Notes: generated by a model not told the origin, from the sequence alone. Shown: positions 39,323 through 47,639, numbered from the stretch's first letter. The stretch is DNA of 64,000 nucleotides from an uncultured Desulfobacteraceae bacterium (GCA_913060875.1 CAJXSL010000004.1:1-64000), one strand, 5' to 3'. A program made the numbers and translations.

Positions 39323-39667
39323 TTACGCTGCCTTTTCTGTTGTTTTTTCAATAAGTTCTATTTTATGTGTTTTGGTGTTGAACCAGCCTTCAAACAAGAT
39401 CAGGTCGGCGGCGTCATCAAATGATGCGAAATTTCGCACCGCCACACCAAGGGTATCGGCTCTGCCGGGGCTGAAAATGCGAATATCCTTGATATCCCTG
39501 TTTTCTTCCCGGCGGCGCATGACGGCCTTGAGGGTCCAGACCCAGTCCGGGTCCTTCTGCAAATCGACCACCAGATAACGACCGACCGTTTCAGGCAAAT
39601 CCTTGGGTTTCGTCATACCTCTGGCGTCCTGTGACGCATTGCTCTTCTTCCAAAATTTCCAGTTCAT
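39323..39667 (-). CDS. conserved hypothetical protein in HU operon
   Basis: 114 aa, cytoplasmic, with no recognised domain. It begins MNWKFWKKSN, then has a short linker and a compact alpha/beta-looking core (VGRYLVVDLQKDPDWVWTLKAVMRRREE ... IRIFSPGRADTLGVAVRNFASFD). AAAGGAT is placed correctly before the ATG at 39667. It is sandwiched between the DksA-type gene and HU in a leftward operon, suggesting a housekeeping or nucleoid role, but that is inference. Confidence 0.75.
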   Translation of the reverse strand: MNWKFWKKSNASQDARGMTKPKDLPETVGRYLVVDLQKDPDWVWTLKAVMRRREENRDIKDIRIFSPGRADTLGVAVRNFASFDDAADLILFEGWFNTKTHKIELIEKTTEKAA

Positions 39668-39691
39668 GGCGGTATCCTTTCCCAAAAGGCC

Positions 39692-40060
39692 CTAAAACCC
39701 ACTGACAATCTTTTCCCTGCTTTCCAGCTTGGTTTTACAGCGGATACAAAACGTCGTTACCGGTCGGGCGCGAAGGCGGGCCAGGTTGATGTCTTCGCCG
39801 CACATCTCACATTCCCCGAACTCCCCATCTTCGATGCGTCGGAGCGCAGCCTTGATTTTACGGATCAGTCTGCTTTCACGATCGCGAATTCGCAGGGTGA
39901 AACTGCGATCGGCATCAAGCGCGGAACGATCGATCGGATCGGCACATTGCGCCGAGAATTGCCGCAGTTCACTGACCGTGCCGTCGGCCATCCGCTGAAG
40001 CTCCTCCAACTGGCCGATCAGAAGCGCCTTGAAGTATGCCTGATCTTCCGTGCTCAACAT
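39692..40060 (-). CDS. DksA/TraR-family C4 zinc-finger transcription factor
   Basis: 122 aa. The C-terminal zinc finger has Cys84, Cys87, Cys105 and Cys108 (C-x2-C-x17-C-x2-C). The coiled-coil tip reads DPIDRS (Asp41, Asp44), matching the acidic D-x2-D-x-(A/S) tip that enters the RNA polymerase secondary channel. It would tune rRNA and amino-acid promoters with ppGpp. Shorter than E. coli DksA (151 aa). The start at 40060 has GAGGAG nine bases upstream; ATG 40084 is an alternative. It is followed by the hypothetical/HU pair. Confidence 0.88.
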   Translation of the reverse strand: MLSTEDQAYFKALLIGQLEELQRMADGTVSELRQFSAQCADPIDRSALDADRSFTLRIRDRESRLIRKIKAALRRIEDGEFGECEMCGEDINLARLRARPVTTFCIRCKTKLESREKIVSGF

Positions 40061-40214
40061 GGGGAGTTTCTCCTCGTGCAGCATGGGGTTCGGTGAAATG
40101 AATGCAATCACGGCACCACGGGCGCATCGACTGCTTGCGAAACACCTCCGCACATACGCTTCGCTGGTAGAAATGACGCGGGTCGCGGGGACAGCGGATC
40201 AAATCATCTTCCAT
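39969..40214 (-). CDS. possible small Cys-rich (zinc-binding) protein overlapping the DksA-type gene
   Basis: An 81-aa frame starts at 40214 with AGGAGA ten bases before. It overlaps the yitT stop by 11 bases and then runs into the DksA-type gene in another frame. Its first half has four Cys (8, 21, 34, 37) in a C-x12-C-x12-C-x2-C arrangement and a motif CPRDP...WCRDC typical of tiny zinc-binding proteins. The second half, lying over the DksA-type coding region, looks like random Arg/Gly-rich sequence. It may be a real coupled gene whose tail is tolerated, or chance. Confidence 0.4.
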   Translation of the reverse strand: MEDDLIRCPRDPRHFYQRSVCAEVFRKQSMRPWCRDCIHFTEPHAARGETPHVEHGRSGILQGASDRPVGGASADGRRHGQ

Positions 40215-41205
40215 GGATAAGCTTCTCCTGGCGCCCCGCGGCCGGCCCGCTAATGCCGGCAAATGTCCGTTGACCGGCCACCTCACTGATGTCGTTCACC
40301 ACCAGCAGCGCCTTCGCGTCCACACCCAGAGCGCAGGCTTTGAAGCGGGGCACGTCCGTCAACCGGACCACCGAACAAATGATTTTTTTCTCCCGGCGGG
40401 CGAATCCGCCCTCGCCCTGCAGGAAAGTCACCCCACATCTCATTTGCTGCATCAGGGCCAGGGCTATTGCTTCCGAATGGTCGGAAATCACCATAACAAT
40501 TTTCTGCGGATTGACGCCCACCAGGACGACATCCACAACCCGGGCACAAATGAATATAAAGACAGCCGAATAAAGCGCCGTTTGGAGATCATGAAACCAG
40601 GCCCCGGCCAGCAGAATGGCGCCGTTCATGGCGAACCCCAGCGATCCCAGCGAAAAGCCGAATTTCTTCCGCAGGTAGATTGAGATGATGTCCAGGCCGC
40701 CGGCCGATCCCTGTGAGCGCAGGATCAAACCGGCCCCCAGGCCGCAGAGCACCCCGGCCCCGATCGCCACCATGATAGGATCGTAGACCGGAAAGGGGCT
40801 CGGCGAAATCCATACGGCCGCCAGCGAGAAGAACGTCATGCCAAAGGCCGTGAGCATCATGAAGCGCCGGCCGATATGCCGCCATCCCAGCCATATCAAG
40901 GGAATGTTGAGCAGAAAGTACCACCACCCGACATCGAAAAGGGGAAGCGCGTAGTGAAGCAAAAGCGCTGCTCCGGTCAGGCCTCCGGCGATCAATTGAT
41001 GGGGGATCAGCAGGCCGTTCATGCCGATGGCGAACACAATGCACCCCGCCACGATGTAGGCCGCGTCCACCAGCCAGGCTTCCATTCTTGTGTGCAATGG
41101 CCAGCGGGCCGACACGCGGGTCGCAGGGAGCGCAACGGCAACGGCGCCGCCCGCGTTTCCGTTTTTAGAAACCATTTTTCTGGAAACGATCATCCCCATC
41201 TTCAT
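40204..41205 (-). CDS. YitT-family membrane protein (DUF161/DUF2179)
   Basis: 333 aa. Five or six membrane helices (residues about 45-230), with GMNGLLIPHQLIAGGLTGAALLLHY and LRSQGSAGGLDIISIYLRKKFG, are typical of the YitT family. The cytoplasmic C-terminal DUF2179 domain (about 245-320) contains GVTFLQGEGGFARREKKIICSVV. Function is unknown in the family. The ATG overlaps the previous gene's stop (ATGA). The N-terminal 40 residues exceed the usual length, so an internal start is possible. Confidence 0.9.
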   Translation of the reverse strand: MKMGMIVSRKMVSKNGNAGGAVAVALPATRVSARWPLHTRMEAWLVDAAYIVAGCIVFAIGMNGLLIPHQLIAGGLTGAALLLHYALPLFDVGWWYFLLNIPLIWLGWRHIGRRFMMLTAFGMTFFSLAAVWISPSPFPVYDPIMVAIGAGVLCGLGAGLILRSQGSAGGLDIISIYLRKKFGFSLGSLGFAMNGAILLAGAWFHDLQTALYSAVFIFICARVVDVVLVGVNPQKIVMVISDHSEAIALALMQQMRCGVTFLQGEGGFARREKKIICSVVRLTDVPRFKACALGVDAKALLVVNDISEVAGQRTFAGISGPAAGRQEKLIHGR

Positions 41206-41498
41206 TCATCCTCAATCACGCGGAAGGAGTCCACGACGATACTTTTATAGTCGATCTCGTCTTTGACCGTGCCGGTCACTTCCACTTTATAGCCAATGTA
41301 TTGCAGCACGAGTTCGTTGCCTTTATCCGTATCTTCCACCTCATAGGGATACCCGTCTTCGCTCACAATCCGGAAGCCATCCATCACGGTTCCCACAATC
41401 GTTACGTTCTCGGCGGCTATCGCCAAACCGACCGAACCGCTGGATATCAATACGAACGCAGTGACGGACAGAACCAGTTGTTTGATGGTGATGGACAT
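41202..41498 (-). CDS. small secreted OB-fold-like protein
   Basis: 98 aa with a signal peptide (cleavage after AIA, about residue 28). The mature 70 residues (VTIVGTVMDGFRIVSEDGYPYEVEDTDKGNELVLQYIGYKVEVTGTVKDEIDYKSIVVDSFRVI) alternate strand and turn like a small OB-fold that would bind a short ligand in the periplasm. It is the first gene of the yitT unit, with GGGGG sequence upstream as a possible ribosome site. No specific function known. Confidence 0.8.
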   Translation of the reverse strand: MSITIKQLVLSVTAFVLISSGSVGLAIAAENVTIVGTVMDGFRIVSEDGYPYEVEDTDKGNELVLQYIGYKVEVTGTVKDEIDYKSIVVDSFRVIEDE

Positions 41499-42042
41499 GC
41501 CAGCCCCCTTTTTCCGTTTAGCGTTACCCGGTTATCTCCTCGGGACGGGAAATGCCCCCCCCTTTAGCAACAGTTGTGCCTAAACATATATTATTGTTAT
41601 TGTTAAAGATTTTATTGTTCTATCGTAAAATCGGAATTAAGCGTTCCTCTTTTGCGGAGAACGGGGAGATGAAATGGCCTTAAACGCTTATGAACCTGAG
41701 GTAATATTCTGCTATTTTTAGATAAATCCATCAGGAAGTTCCGGTTCCGATTTTTACGAAAAGGGAACAGCGCTTCCGGTTTTGACCTTACAGCCATCCC
41801 CAATATCCAATGTCCGTGACGGATCCCGCCAGCCACTGCCGGCGCACTGCTATCCAGCATGCCCATTACCCTCCGATATAACGGCAATAAGAAGCAATCG
41901 AGCCCTCATCAAGGAAGGAGAAACCCGCCAGTACGCTTGCGACGGCCTTTGCTCATTTTGGCATTGTCTTTGCTGGTATAGACGGTTTTTGAAGATATCG
42001 GAGCATCAAGCCAAAAGAACCTATCTGATGCGGAGAAAAACG
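41499..42042. other. intergenic region with AT-rich tract and sigma-54 promoter
   Basis: 544 bases between divergent genes. It contains a C8 run (41551-41558), an AT-rich tract (about 41580-41650) and the sigma-54 promoter listed separately. No further gene is supported. Confidence 0.5.
41959..41974 (+). promoter_or_regulatory. near-consensus sigma-54 promoter
   Basis: TGGCA (41959-41963) and TTGCT (41970-41974) match the -24 and -12 elements, with GG (41960-41961) and GC (41972-41973) exactly ten bases apart. Transcription would start near 41985, 58 bases before the zinc-ribbon gene. A sigma-54 activator is encoded 500 bases downstream. Confidence 0.75.
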
Positions 42043-42261
42043 ATGAAGGACCTGATGCTGTTTTGCGTTCAATGCGACGAACCATTTATATATTCCACCA
42101 AGGAACAGATCCGCCACAGTCGACAGGGGTTCGACCCTCCCCGCCGTTGTCCGGCGTGCCGGCAGCACAAGGTGCGCATGGATGAATCCGAGGCCAGCCG
42201 TAAAAATCGCCGCAAGCCAATTAATGCGCGGCACCGCTCAACCCACATCGACGAACTGTAG
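42043..42261 (+). CDS. small zinc-ribbon protein under sigma-54 control
   Basis: 72 aa. Two C-x2-C knuckles (Cys8/Cys11 and Cys36/Cys39) form a zinc ribbon like the probable zinc-ribbon domain found in small prokaryotic proteins: FCVQCDEPFIYS...RQGFDPPRRCPACR. The C-terminal third is Arg/Lys-rich and may contact nucleic acid. GGAG precedes the ATG at 42043 by seven bases. A longer frame reaches back to 41782 but crosses the promoter. It converges with the sigma-54 activator gene. Confidence 0.8.
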   Translation: MKDLMLFCVQCDEPFIYSTKEQIRHSRQGFDPPRRCPACRQHKVRMDESEASRKNRRKPINARHRSTHIDEL

Positions 42262-42543
42262 TATGGTGAGTTCGTCTTGCCTGACGGACCTTCACGGATA
42301 TTTTGCGTATCCAACGGCTAAAGCGTATCTGCGGTCGTACGCGATAGCCGGCCATGTTATCCGCTTTCGACAGGGCGCATGTCTGGCAACTTCCGCAGGG
42401 AGCTGACACGAAACATTGGCTGTTGGGGAAAATACCCCAAAAAGAAACGTCAAAAAAACGATGGGGCGACATCAATGGCAGGGTCTGTTTATCGTGAAGG
42501 GACCCAGAGGCAAAATTCTACATTCATCATGACAAAGTGATGC
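42262..42543. other. convergent intergenic region with a short stem-loop
   Basis: 282 bases. TTGGGG-AAAATA-CCCCAA (about 42423-42440) is a 6-bp stem without a U tract in either direction. Nothing else seen. Confidence 0.4.
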
Positions 42544-43968
42544 TCAATGGCGTGTTTTAAATTCTTCTTTGCGGAATCCATACTTCTTCATGAGCTTGTG
42601 CAGCTGGCGGGTGGTGATCCCGGCCTCTTCGGCCGACCGGTTGATGCGCCCCTGGTGGCGTGTCAGCAAATCCTTCAAATAACGCCGCTCGATCTCCTCG
42701 ACGCCTTCCGACCGCACCTGGGCTAACGTCTGGGAGGTGTCGATGGGCACTTCCGCGGTCAACCATTCCGCCTCGAAAAAATCAGGCGGAAGGCTTTCGG
42801 GGGTGAGGGTATCCGACTGCTCCAGAATATAGGCCCGCTCGATCAGGTTCTCGAGTTCACGGATATTGCCGGGCCAGTTGTACCGCTGCAGGGCCTTGGT
42901 GACCGTGGGGTGCACCTGACGGATCGTTTTGAGGCCGTAATCGTTGAGCCTGGACAAAAAGCCTTCCACCAGATGGAAAATATCCCGGGAGCGATCCCGC
43001 AGGGGCGGCAGATCGATGGGGAAGACGTTCAGGCGGTAAAACAGATCTTTGCGGAAGAGGCCCTCGTCGGCCATAGCCTTCAAATCGGCGTTTGTTGCGG
43101 CCACAACACGCACGTCGGTCTTAAGGGTGCTCTCGCCGCCAACCCGTTCGAACAGCCCCTCCTGCAAAACCATTAGGAGCTTGACCTGGGCCGAGGGGGT
43201 CAGCGTGCCGACCTCGTCCAGAAAAATCGTCCCGCCGTTGGCAATCTCGAATTTACCCAATTTGCGGCGCACCGCCCCGGTAAACGCCCCCTTTTCATGG
43301 CCGAAGAGTTCACTCTCCAATAGGGTATCGGGAATGGCCCCGCAGTGCACGCTGATGAACTGGGCCTCGCGGCGGTTGCTGTGGCGATGGATCAGTTTAG
43401 CCAGCAGGCTCTTGCCGGTGCCGGTCTCTCCGGTCAGCATGACGGTGGTGCGTGTCGGCGCCACCGAGCGAACCAGGTCATAGACTTTCTTCATATTGGC
43501 GCAGCGGGTACGGACGAACTCGCGCACATCCGCCTCCCAGAACTGTTCCCGCAGGTAGTCGCGTTCCGATTCCAGGATCTGATCTTCATGGATTTCGCGC
43601 GAAATCAGGCCAATTTCTTCCGAAGCAAGCGGAAGCTTGAGATAGCTGCGGGCACCTGCTTTTACGGCCAGAACGGCTTCCGGGATGCGCTCCGGAGGGG
43701 TGATGATGAAAATGTCGATGGAAGGACGCACCCGCCAAACAGCTTTAAAAAAGGTGTCGAAATCATATTCCGTCACGGGCGCCTTGTCCGTCTTCGGAAA
43801 GACGTCCAGGTCGATAAAAAGATAATCCAAAGGCCCTTTTTCGATCCTTTGGATGATGCCCGCGGATCCGACCCGCTCCAGACTGTTGTTCGGATCCATG
43901 CCGGCTTGGATCACGGCAACGGCCTCGGCATTTTCACTGCTCACAAGATATTTTTTCTTGGGCATCAT
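42544..43968 (-). CDS. sigma-54-dependent transcriptional activator with degenerate receiver domain
   Basis: 474 aa. Residues 1-125 have a receiver-like fold: a central Asp53 (FIDLD) and a conserved Lys111 are present, but the acidic pair after the first strand is replaced (SSEN), so classical phosphorylation is doubtful. The AAA+ domain is complete: Walker A GETGTGKS 180-187, the sigma-54 contact loop GAFTGA 227-232, Walker B GGTIFLDEV 245-253. The Fis-type HTH is at the C terminus (RINRSAEEAGITTRQLHKLMKKYGF). No histidine kinase gene is adjacent. Nearby sigma-54 promoters are the likely targets. Confidence 0.95.
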   Translation of the reverse strand: MMPKKKYLVSSENAEAVAVIQAGMDPNNSLERVGSAGIIQRIEKGPLDYLFIDLDVFPKTDKAPVTEYDFDTFFKAVWRVRPSIDIFIITPPERIPEAVLAVKAGARSYLKLPLASEEIGLISREIHEDQILESERDYLREQFWEADVREFVRTRCANMKKVYDLVRSVAPTRTTVMLTGETGTGKSLLAKLIHRHSNRREAQFISVHCGAIPDTLLESELFGHEKGAFTGAVRRKLGKFEIANGGTIFLDEVGTLTPSAQVKLLMVLQEGLFERVGGESTLKTDVRVVAATNADLKAMADEGLFRKDLFYRLNVFPIDLPPLRDRSRDIFHLVEGFLSRLNDYGLKTIRQVHPTVTKALQRYNWPGNIRELENLIERAYILEQSDTLTPESLPPDFFEAEWLTAEVPIDTSQTLAQVRSEGVEEIERRYLKDLLTRHQGRINRSAEEAGITTRQLHKLMKKYGFRKEEFKTRH

Positions 43969-44160
43969 GGTATTGCCCCCTGGGAACGGACCACTGCCAT
44001 CGCCTGCATGGCCCGATCCGAACGCCTTTATCTTGCAGGGATGAACAGGGGAACATCAGTTACCCTGATTTAGGCAAATTAGGCATCAATCTTCAGCGAA
44101 AGAAGGGTAGCGAAAATTTATCGCATCAGCATATTGGATCGACGATTTCTAATCTGGCGC

Positions 44161-44189
44161 TTTCTAAATGATGAATCATGCAATGTCAA
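44161..44189 (-). promoter_or_regulatory. candidate promoter of the sigma-54 activator gene
   Basis: On the minus strand TTGACA (44189-44184), a 17-base spacer and TAGAAA (44166-44161). It would give a leader of about 190 bases to the start at 43968. Confidence 0.45.
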
Positions 44190-44257
44190 TTCGTTATGAC
44201 TGTGGTCGACACGTCCCATATCAATGATGGGACCAGATGGGATCAGCGGTATCCGTT

Positions 44258-44467
44258 AGTGTTCGTCCAAAGATGGTAGATTTTGGTTCCGAGCCAGGCC
44301 TGAGCGATTTTTCCCGCTTCGCGGGATATTATCCCGATAGACGGGACTTCCCGTCTGACCTATTCTCTGCGGTGGGTGGAAACCGCAGGAATAGTTGACG
44401 ATTTCGAGGATCTCGAAATTGCGCAAACGCGGCTCGGGGCCCAAAGATGCCAGTTATGGATGGACAC
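44258..44467 (-). mobile_element. family 1 MITE-like repeat, copy D (210 bp)
   Basis: Same orientation as copy C and very similar to it through the first 45 bases. Ends: AGTGTTCGTCCAAAGATGG (left) and ATGGATGGACAC (right). It includes a CGGGATATTATCCCG palindrome like that of copy A. A short leftward frame across it (44256-44444) is an artefact. It lies between the GNAT-like gene and the sigma-54 activator. Confidence 0.75.
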
Positions 44468-44512
44468 CAGTTAACCAATGCAGAGGTTGGGGGGGGATGA
44501 ATCGGGAAGGGA

Positions 44513-44552
44513 TGGAAGCCACCCTAAAAATCGTTTTCGTGGGTGGCTTCCA
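44513..44552 (-). terminator. stem-loop after the first GNAT-like gene
   Basis: TGGAAGCCACC (44513-44523) and GGTGGCTTCCA (44542-44552) form an 11-bp perfect stem with an 18-base loop, 65 bases past the stop at 44618. The U tract is poor. Confidence 0.5.
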
Positions 44553-44617
44553 GGATTGTTTCGTATTCTGTTAGGCGACAGAAAACGGAAAAACCATTTC
44601 GATATGAAACCGACTGA

Positions 44618-45517
44618 CTAGCGCTGCGTATCCGTCATGCGACATGCTTCCATCGTGCCGGCCGGTCGGGAATCCCCGAACAGGAGAATCCGGATCCGCT
44701 CGCAGGTGTAACCGTAGACATTGCGAACAATGTTCGAAGGCCGCAGCATGCCCCCTTTCTTAAACATTTTCATGTTTTTAAAAGGTGTTGTCGTTTTCAG
44801 GGTGCCCACCTGCATGATGTCGTCCCCGCCCGGATAATCGAGACGGGCCAGGCAATAGTCATTGAAGAAGGCTTTGCGGTGCTTGGGAACGGTCTCGGTC
44901 GTATCCGGAAACAGGGTGGTGCCGTCGGCCATCAGGCGAAACCCTTTGATGATGAACCGCTCGTCCACCTCGGGGGGCACGCGCATCTGGAATTCTTTCA
45001 TATAGGAGGCCATCAGCATATCGCGGGCAGCCAGATGAAAGGGCTCCGGTTGGGCGTCGGGGTCGCCGTTGGGGAAAACGTTCTCGTAGGCTTCCGCCAC
45101 GGCCCCGAAAATTTTGGGCGTATGGGTCAAGCTCGTAATGTAGATCTTCCGGAAACCGGCATGATATTGCATGTAGAGGCTGGACCAATAGTAGAGCAGC
45201 TGCATCTGTCCTTTGTTGCCTTCGAGGGAATAGACCGACCCCAGATGGACCACCGGGCGTTTTTTGTACCGGCCGATATACACCATGGCGTTGAAGCAGC
45301 GGTCTTCACCATTCAGGGAACAAATCGTAATCAGTTTGTTGTTGAACGATTCCAGATCCGCAAAAAAACCATAATTGGGGCGTGATCCCAGGCGGGCCTC
45401 GGCAACGGCGACCAGCCGGCTCTGCAGCGCCTCCAGGGCCTCGGGTGTCATCCACTCGCCGGGACGGTGGTAGAGTTCGTAGGTAAAACTTTTAAACCGA
45501 AACTTCAGGTATTTCAT
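44618..45517 (-). CDS. unknown-function protein, possible divergent GNAT acyltransferase (paralogue 1)
   Basis: 299 aa, soluble, no signal. I know no named family for it. The middle part suggests the GNAT fold: a strand VVHLGSVYS (residues 89-97), then a Gly-containing turn LEGNKGQMQ (98-106) leading into a helix, as in the acyl-CoA pyrophosphate loop, then a strand KIYITSL (124-130) and a helix TPKIFGAVAEAYENVFP (133-149). The C-terminal part is basic (MKMFKKGG) with several Cys. Start at 45517 (MKYLKFRFKSFTYEL). A sigma-54-like promoter lies 90 bases upstream. A closely similar copy is encoded at 45861-46760. Confidence 0.7.
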   Translation of the reverse strand: MKYLKFRFKSFTYELYHRPGEWMTPEALEALQSRLVAVAEARLGSRPNYGFFADLESFNNKLITICSLNGEDRCFNAMVYIGRYKKRPVVHLGSVYSLEGNKGQMQLLYYWSSLYMQYHAGFRKIYITSLTHTPKIFGAVAEAYENVFPNGDPDAQPEPFHLAARDMLMASYMKEFQMRVPPEVDERFIIKGFRLMADGTTLFPDTTETVPKHRKAFFNDYCLARLDYPGGDDIMQVGTLKTTTPFKNMKMFKKGGMLRPSNIVRNVYGYTCERIRILLFGDSRPAGTMEACRMTDTQR

Positions 45518-45606
45518 GGTATGGCTCCCATCTACATAATTGAACGACAACCGGAATACGGCCTGCACTCGATTTGAGTCGCAGCACCTTTTCCCGGTCA
45601 TCTTTT

Positions 45607-45622
45607 AGCCAAAACCATGCCA
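45607..45622 (-). promoter_or_regulatory. candidate sigma-54 promoter of paralogue 1
   Basis: The minus strand reads TGGCATGGTTTTGGCT (45622-45607). GG and GC are exactly ten bases apart; the -12 element has one mismatch (TGGCT for TTGCT). Start expected near 45596. Confidence 0.5.
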
Positions 45623-45690
45623 CCCGCGCTATAAATTCAATAACTTATTGATATTATATTATTATTATATAAATAAGTCTCGTTTAAACA

Positions 45691-45727
45691 AAAAACTGGA
45701 TGCGGCATTTTCGCCGCATCCAGTTTT
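45691..45727. terminator. bidirectional intrinsic terminator between the paralogues
   Basis: AAAACTGGATGCGGC (45692-45706) and GCCGCATCCAGTTTT (45713-45727) form a 15-bp perfect stem with A and T flanks, so it can work in both directions. It ends transcription of the upstream paralogue, leaving the downstream one to its own promoter. Confidence 0.85.
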
Positions 45728-45835
45728 GAATGTGATTCTTTTTAGTATAAATTTCAATAATTTATAAATAAGTACGCAAACTGCGACATAATTGCCGCAA
45801 CCAGTGCCGCTTCCAACACAGTCAACGGGTTCGGC

Positions 45836-45863
45836 CCGAATTTTTCATGAAATGTTCGGGTTA
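45836..45863 (-). repeat. isolated family 2 repeat end / palindrome at a stop codon
   Basis: CCCGAATTTTTCATGAAATGTTCGGG is a near-palindrome matching the right end of the 51942-52203 element. It includes the TAA stop (45861-45863) of the adjacent gene. Confidence 0.55.
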
Positions 45864-46760
45864 GCGCCGCAGAAAGGACGCAATGATATTATTCCAGCCG
45901 CAAGCGCGCTGGGGATACCCTTTCAGGATGCCGCCGGCGCATTCCCTTCCATACCCGACCACATTTCGGGCGATATTGGAAAGCCGCAGCATCCCTCCTT
46001 TCTTGAACAACCTCACGTTCTTGAAGAGCGTGGTCGGCTTCAGGATGCCCACCTGCATGATGTCGTCGCCGCCGGGATAATCGATGGTGTCCAGACAATG
46101 GCGATTGTACTGCGGTTTGCGATGTTTGGGTACACTTTCAGTCGTGTCGGGATAAAGGGTCGTTCCGTCTGCCATGAGACGAAAGCCCTTGATGATAAAC
46201 CGCTCGTCCACCTTGGGGGGAACGCGCATTCGGAATTCCTGCAGGTAGGTTTCCATCAGCATGTCGCGTATCGCCACGTGAAAGGGCTCCGGCCTGGCAT
46301 TGGCATCCCCGTTGGGAAAAACCTTTTCGTAGGCCTCGGCCACCGCGCCGAATATCTTGGGCGTGTGGGTCAGGCTGGTGATATAGACCCGCCGGAAGCG
46401 GGCGTGGTACAATACATACAGACAACTCCAGTAGTATAGCAGCTGCATCTCGCCCTTGTTGCCCTCGAGGGAATAGACCGCCCCCAGGTGAACCACCGGA
46501 CGTTTTTTGTACCGGCCGATATACGCCATGGCGTTGAAGCAGCGATCCTCCCCGTTGAGGGAACAAATCGTGACCAACTTATTGTTGAACGATTGCCGGT
46601 CCACGAAGAAGCCGAAATTCGGACGTGATCCCAGGCGCGCCTCGGCAACGGCGATCAGCCGATGCTGAAGGACCTCGAGGGCTTCAGGTGTCATCCACTC
46701 TCCGGGACGGTGGAATATTTCATAGGTATACCGTTTGAATCGGAACTTTACATAATGCAT
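45861..46760 (-). CDS. unknown-function protein, possible divergent GNAT acyltransferase (paralogue 2)
   Basis: 299 aa, the same length as paralogue 1. It is nearly collinear with it from residue 1 to about 265, including CSLNGEDRCFNAM, the VYSLEGNKG loop, YITSLTHTPKIFGAVAEAYE and VDERFIIKGFRLMADGTTL. The last 35 residues differ (GILKGYPQRACGWNNIIASFLRR). AAGGAGG lies before the ATG at 46760. No sigma-54 site is visible upstream, so the two copies are probably regulated differently. The strong terminator at 45691-45727 separates them. Confidence 0.7.
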   Translation of the reverse strand: MHYVKFRFKRYTYEIFHRPGEWMTPEALEVLQHRLIAVAEARLGSRPNFGFFVDRQSFNNKLVTICSLNGEDRCFNAMAYIGRYKKRPVVHLGAVYSLEGNKGEMQLLYYWSCLYVLYHARFRRVYITSLTHTPKIFGAVAEAYEKVFPNGDANARPEPFHVAIRDMLMETYLQEFRMRVPPKVDERFIIKGFRLMADGTTLYPDTTESVPKHRKPQYNRHCLDTIDYPGGDDIMQVGILKPTTLFKNVRLFKKGGMLRLSNIARNVVGYGRECAGGILKGYPQRACGWNNIIASFLRR

Positions 46761-46972
46761 GGTGCGCCTCCTTCGATCTTTGCCCTCTGCATGAAACATG
46801 GTTTCTTGGTTATACATGACGTTCCGTGCTGCAAAGACCACCAAAGGTAAGACCGAACCGGTAAATACCAAGGTTAAAATTATGTTACCGCTGCCAAAAC
46901 GGTTTCATCACCTGACCGCCCCGCGTCCGAGGGCCTGTGCGAGCTAAAACGCCAAGGTTCCTTCTTTTTCGG

Positions 46973-47019
46973 TTGACAGCCAATGCCGCATGATTAATTA
47001 ATGAGTAATATTATATAAT
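46973..47019 (+). promoter_or_regulatory. AT-rich promoter region of the small heat shock gene
   Basis: TTGACA is at 46973-46978 and a perfect TATAAT at 47014-47019, but they are 35 bases apart, so each would need a weak partner. A palindromic ATTAATTAAT lies between. No heat-shock sigma consensus was found. Confidence 0.35.
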
Positions 47020-47078
47020 GATTCTATTATGTTCCATTTCATTTGGACCCTTTTACGACAGAACCACAGGAGGAACCA

Positions 47079-47525
47079 ATGGCCATCATCAAATGGAGTC
47101 CGGCACGCGAGATCGCCAGCCTTCAGCAGGGCATCAACCGCCTTTTCGAAGATGTTTTTACACAGCCGGGCAGTTACGACGCCGATACCATGGGTGCCTG
47201 GCGCCCCCCCGTGGATATCGTGGACACCCCCGAAGCCATTATAATTTTTTTCGAAATACCCGGTGTAGACAAAAACGAGGTCGATATCGAAGTCAAAGAC
47301 AATGTCCTGACGATCCAGGGCGAGCGGGTGGTGGACAGCAGCATCGGCAACGGCAGCTATTACCGCAGCGAACGGGTTTTCGGCAAATTCGGACGGTCCT
47401 TTGCCCTCCCGGCCATGATCCGCACGGAAAACATTTCCGCCGTTTTCAAAAATGGTGTTCTCAAAATTGCCATCCCCAAGCCCGAAGAGGAAAAACCCCG
47501 GCAGGTCAACATCAAAGTTGAATAG
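47079..47525 (+). CDS. Hsp20/alpha-crystallin small heat shock protein
   Basis: 148 aa. The alpha-crystallin domain (about residues 45-140) contains VDIVDTPEAIIIFFEIPGVDKNEVDIEVKDNVLTIQGE and ends with FKNGVLKIAIPK, the conserved G-x-L motif. The N terminus MAIIKWSPAREIASLQQGINRLFEDVF is typical. It holds unfolding proteins in the cytoplasm without ATP. The start at 47079 has AGGAGG five bases upstream; an earlier ATG at 47043 does not. Confidence 0.95.
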   Translation: MAIIKWSPAREIASLQQGINRLFEDVFTQPGSYDADTMGAWRPPVDIVDTPEAIIIFFEIPGVDKNEVDIEVKDNVLTIQGERVVDSSIGNGSYYRSERVFGKFGRSFALPAMIRTENISAVFKNGVLKIAIPKPEEEKPRQVNIKVE

Positions 47526-47639
47526 CCATCGTCTGCCGTTTCGATTATCGGCTATACCGCACCCAGGAGGGGCAACCGCCAACCGGCAGGTCATGGCGCC
47601 GTGCCGCTCAAATTACCTTAGGCGTCATGAGGATCGTTT

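Noticed and set aside
44256-44444. 62-codon frame within repeat copy D
   Set aside because: It is created by the repeat sequence, and the other copies do not keep it open in the same way.
46761-46990. sigma-54 promoter upstream of GNAT-like paralogue 2
   Set aside because: No GG-N10-GC pair in a TGGC...TTGC context was found on the minus strand.
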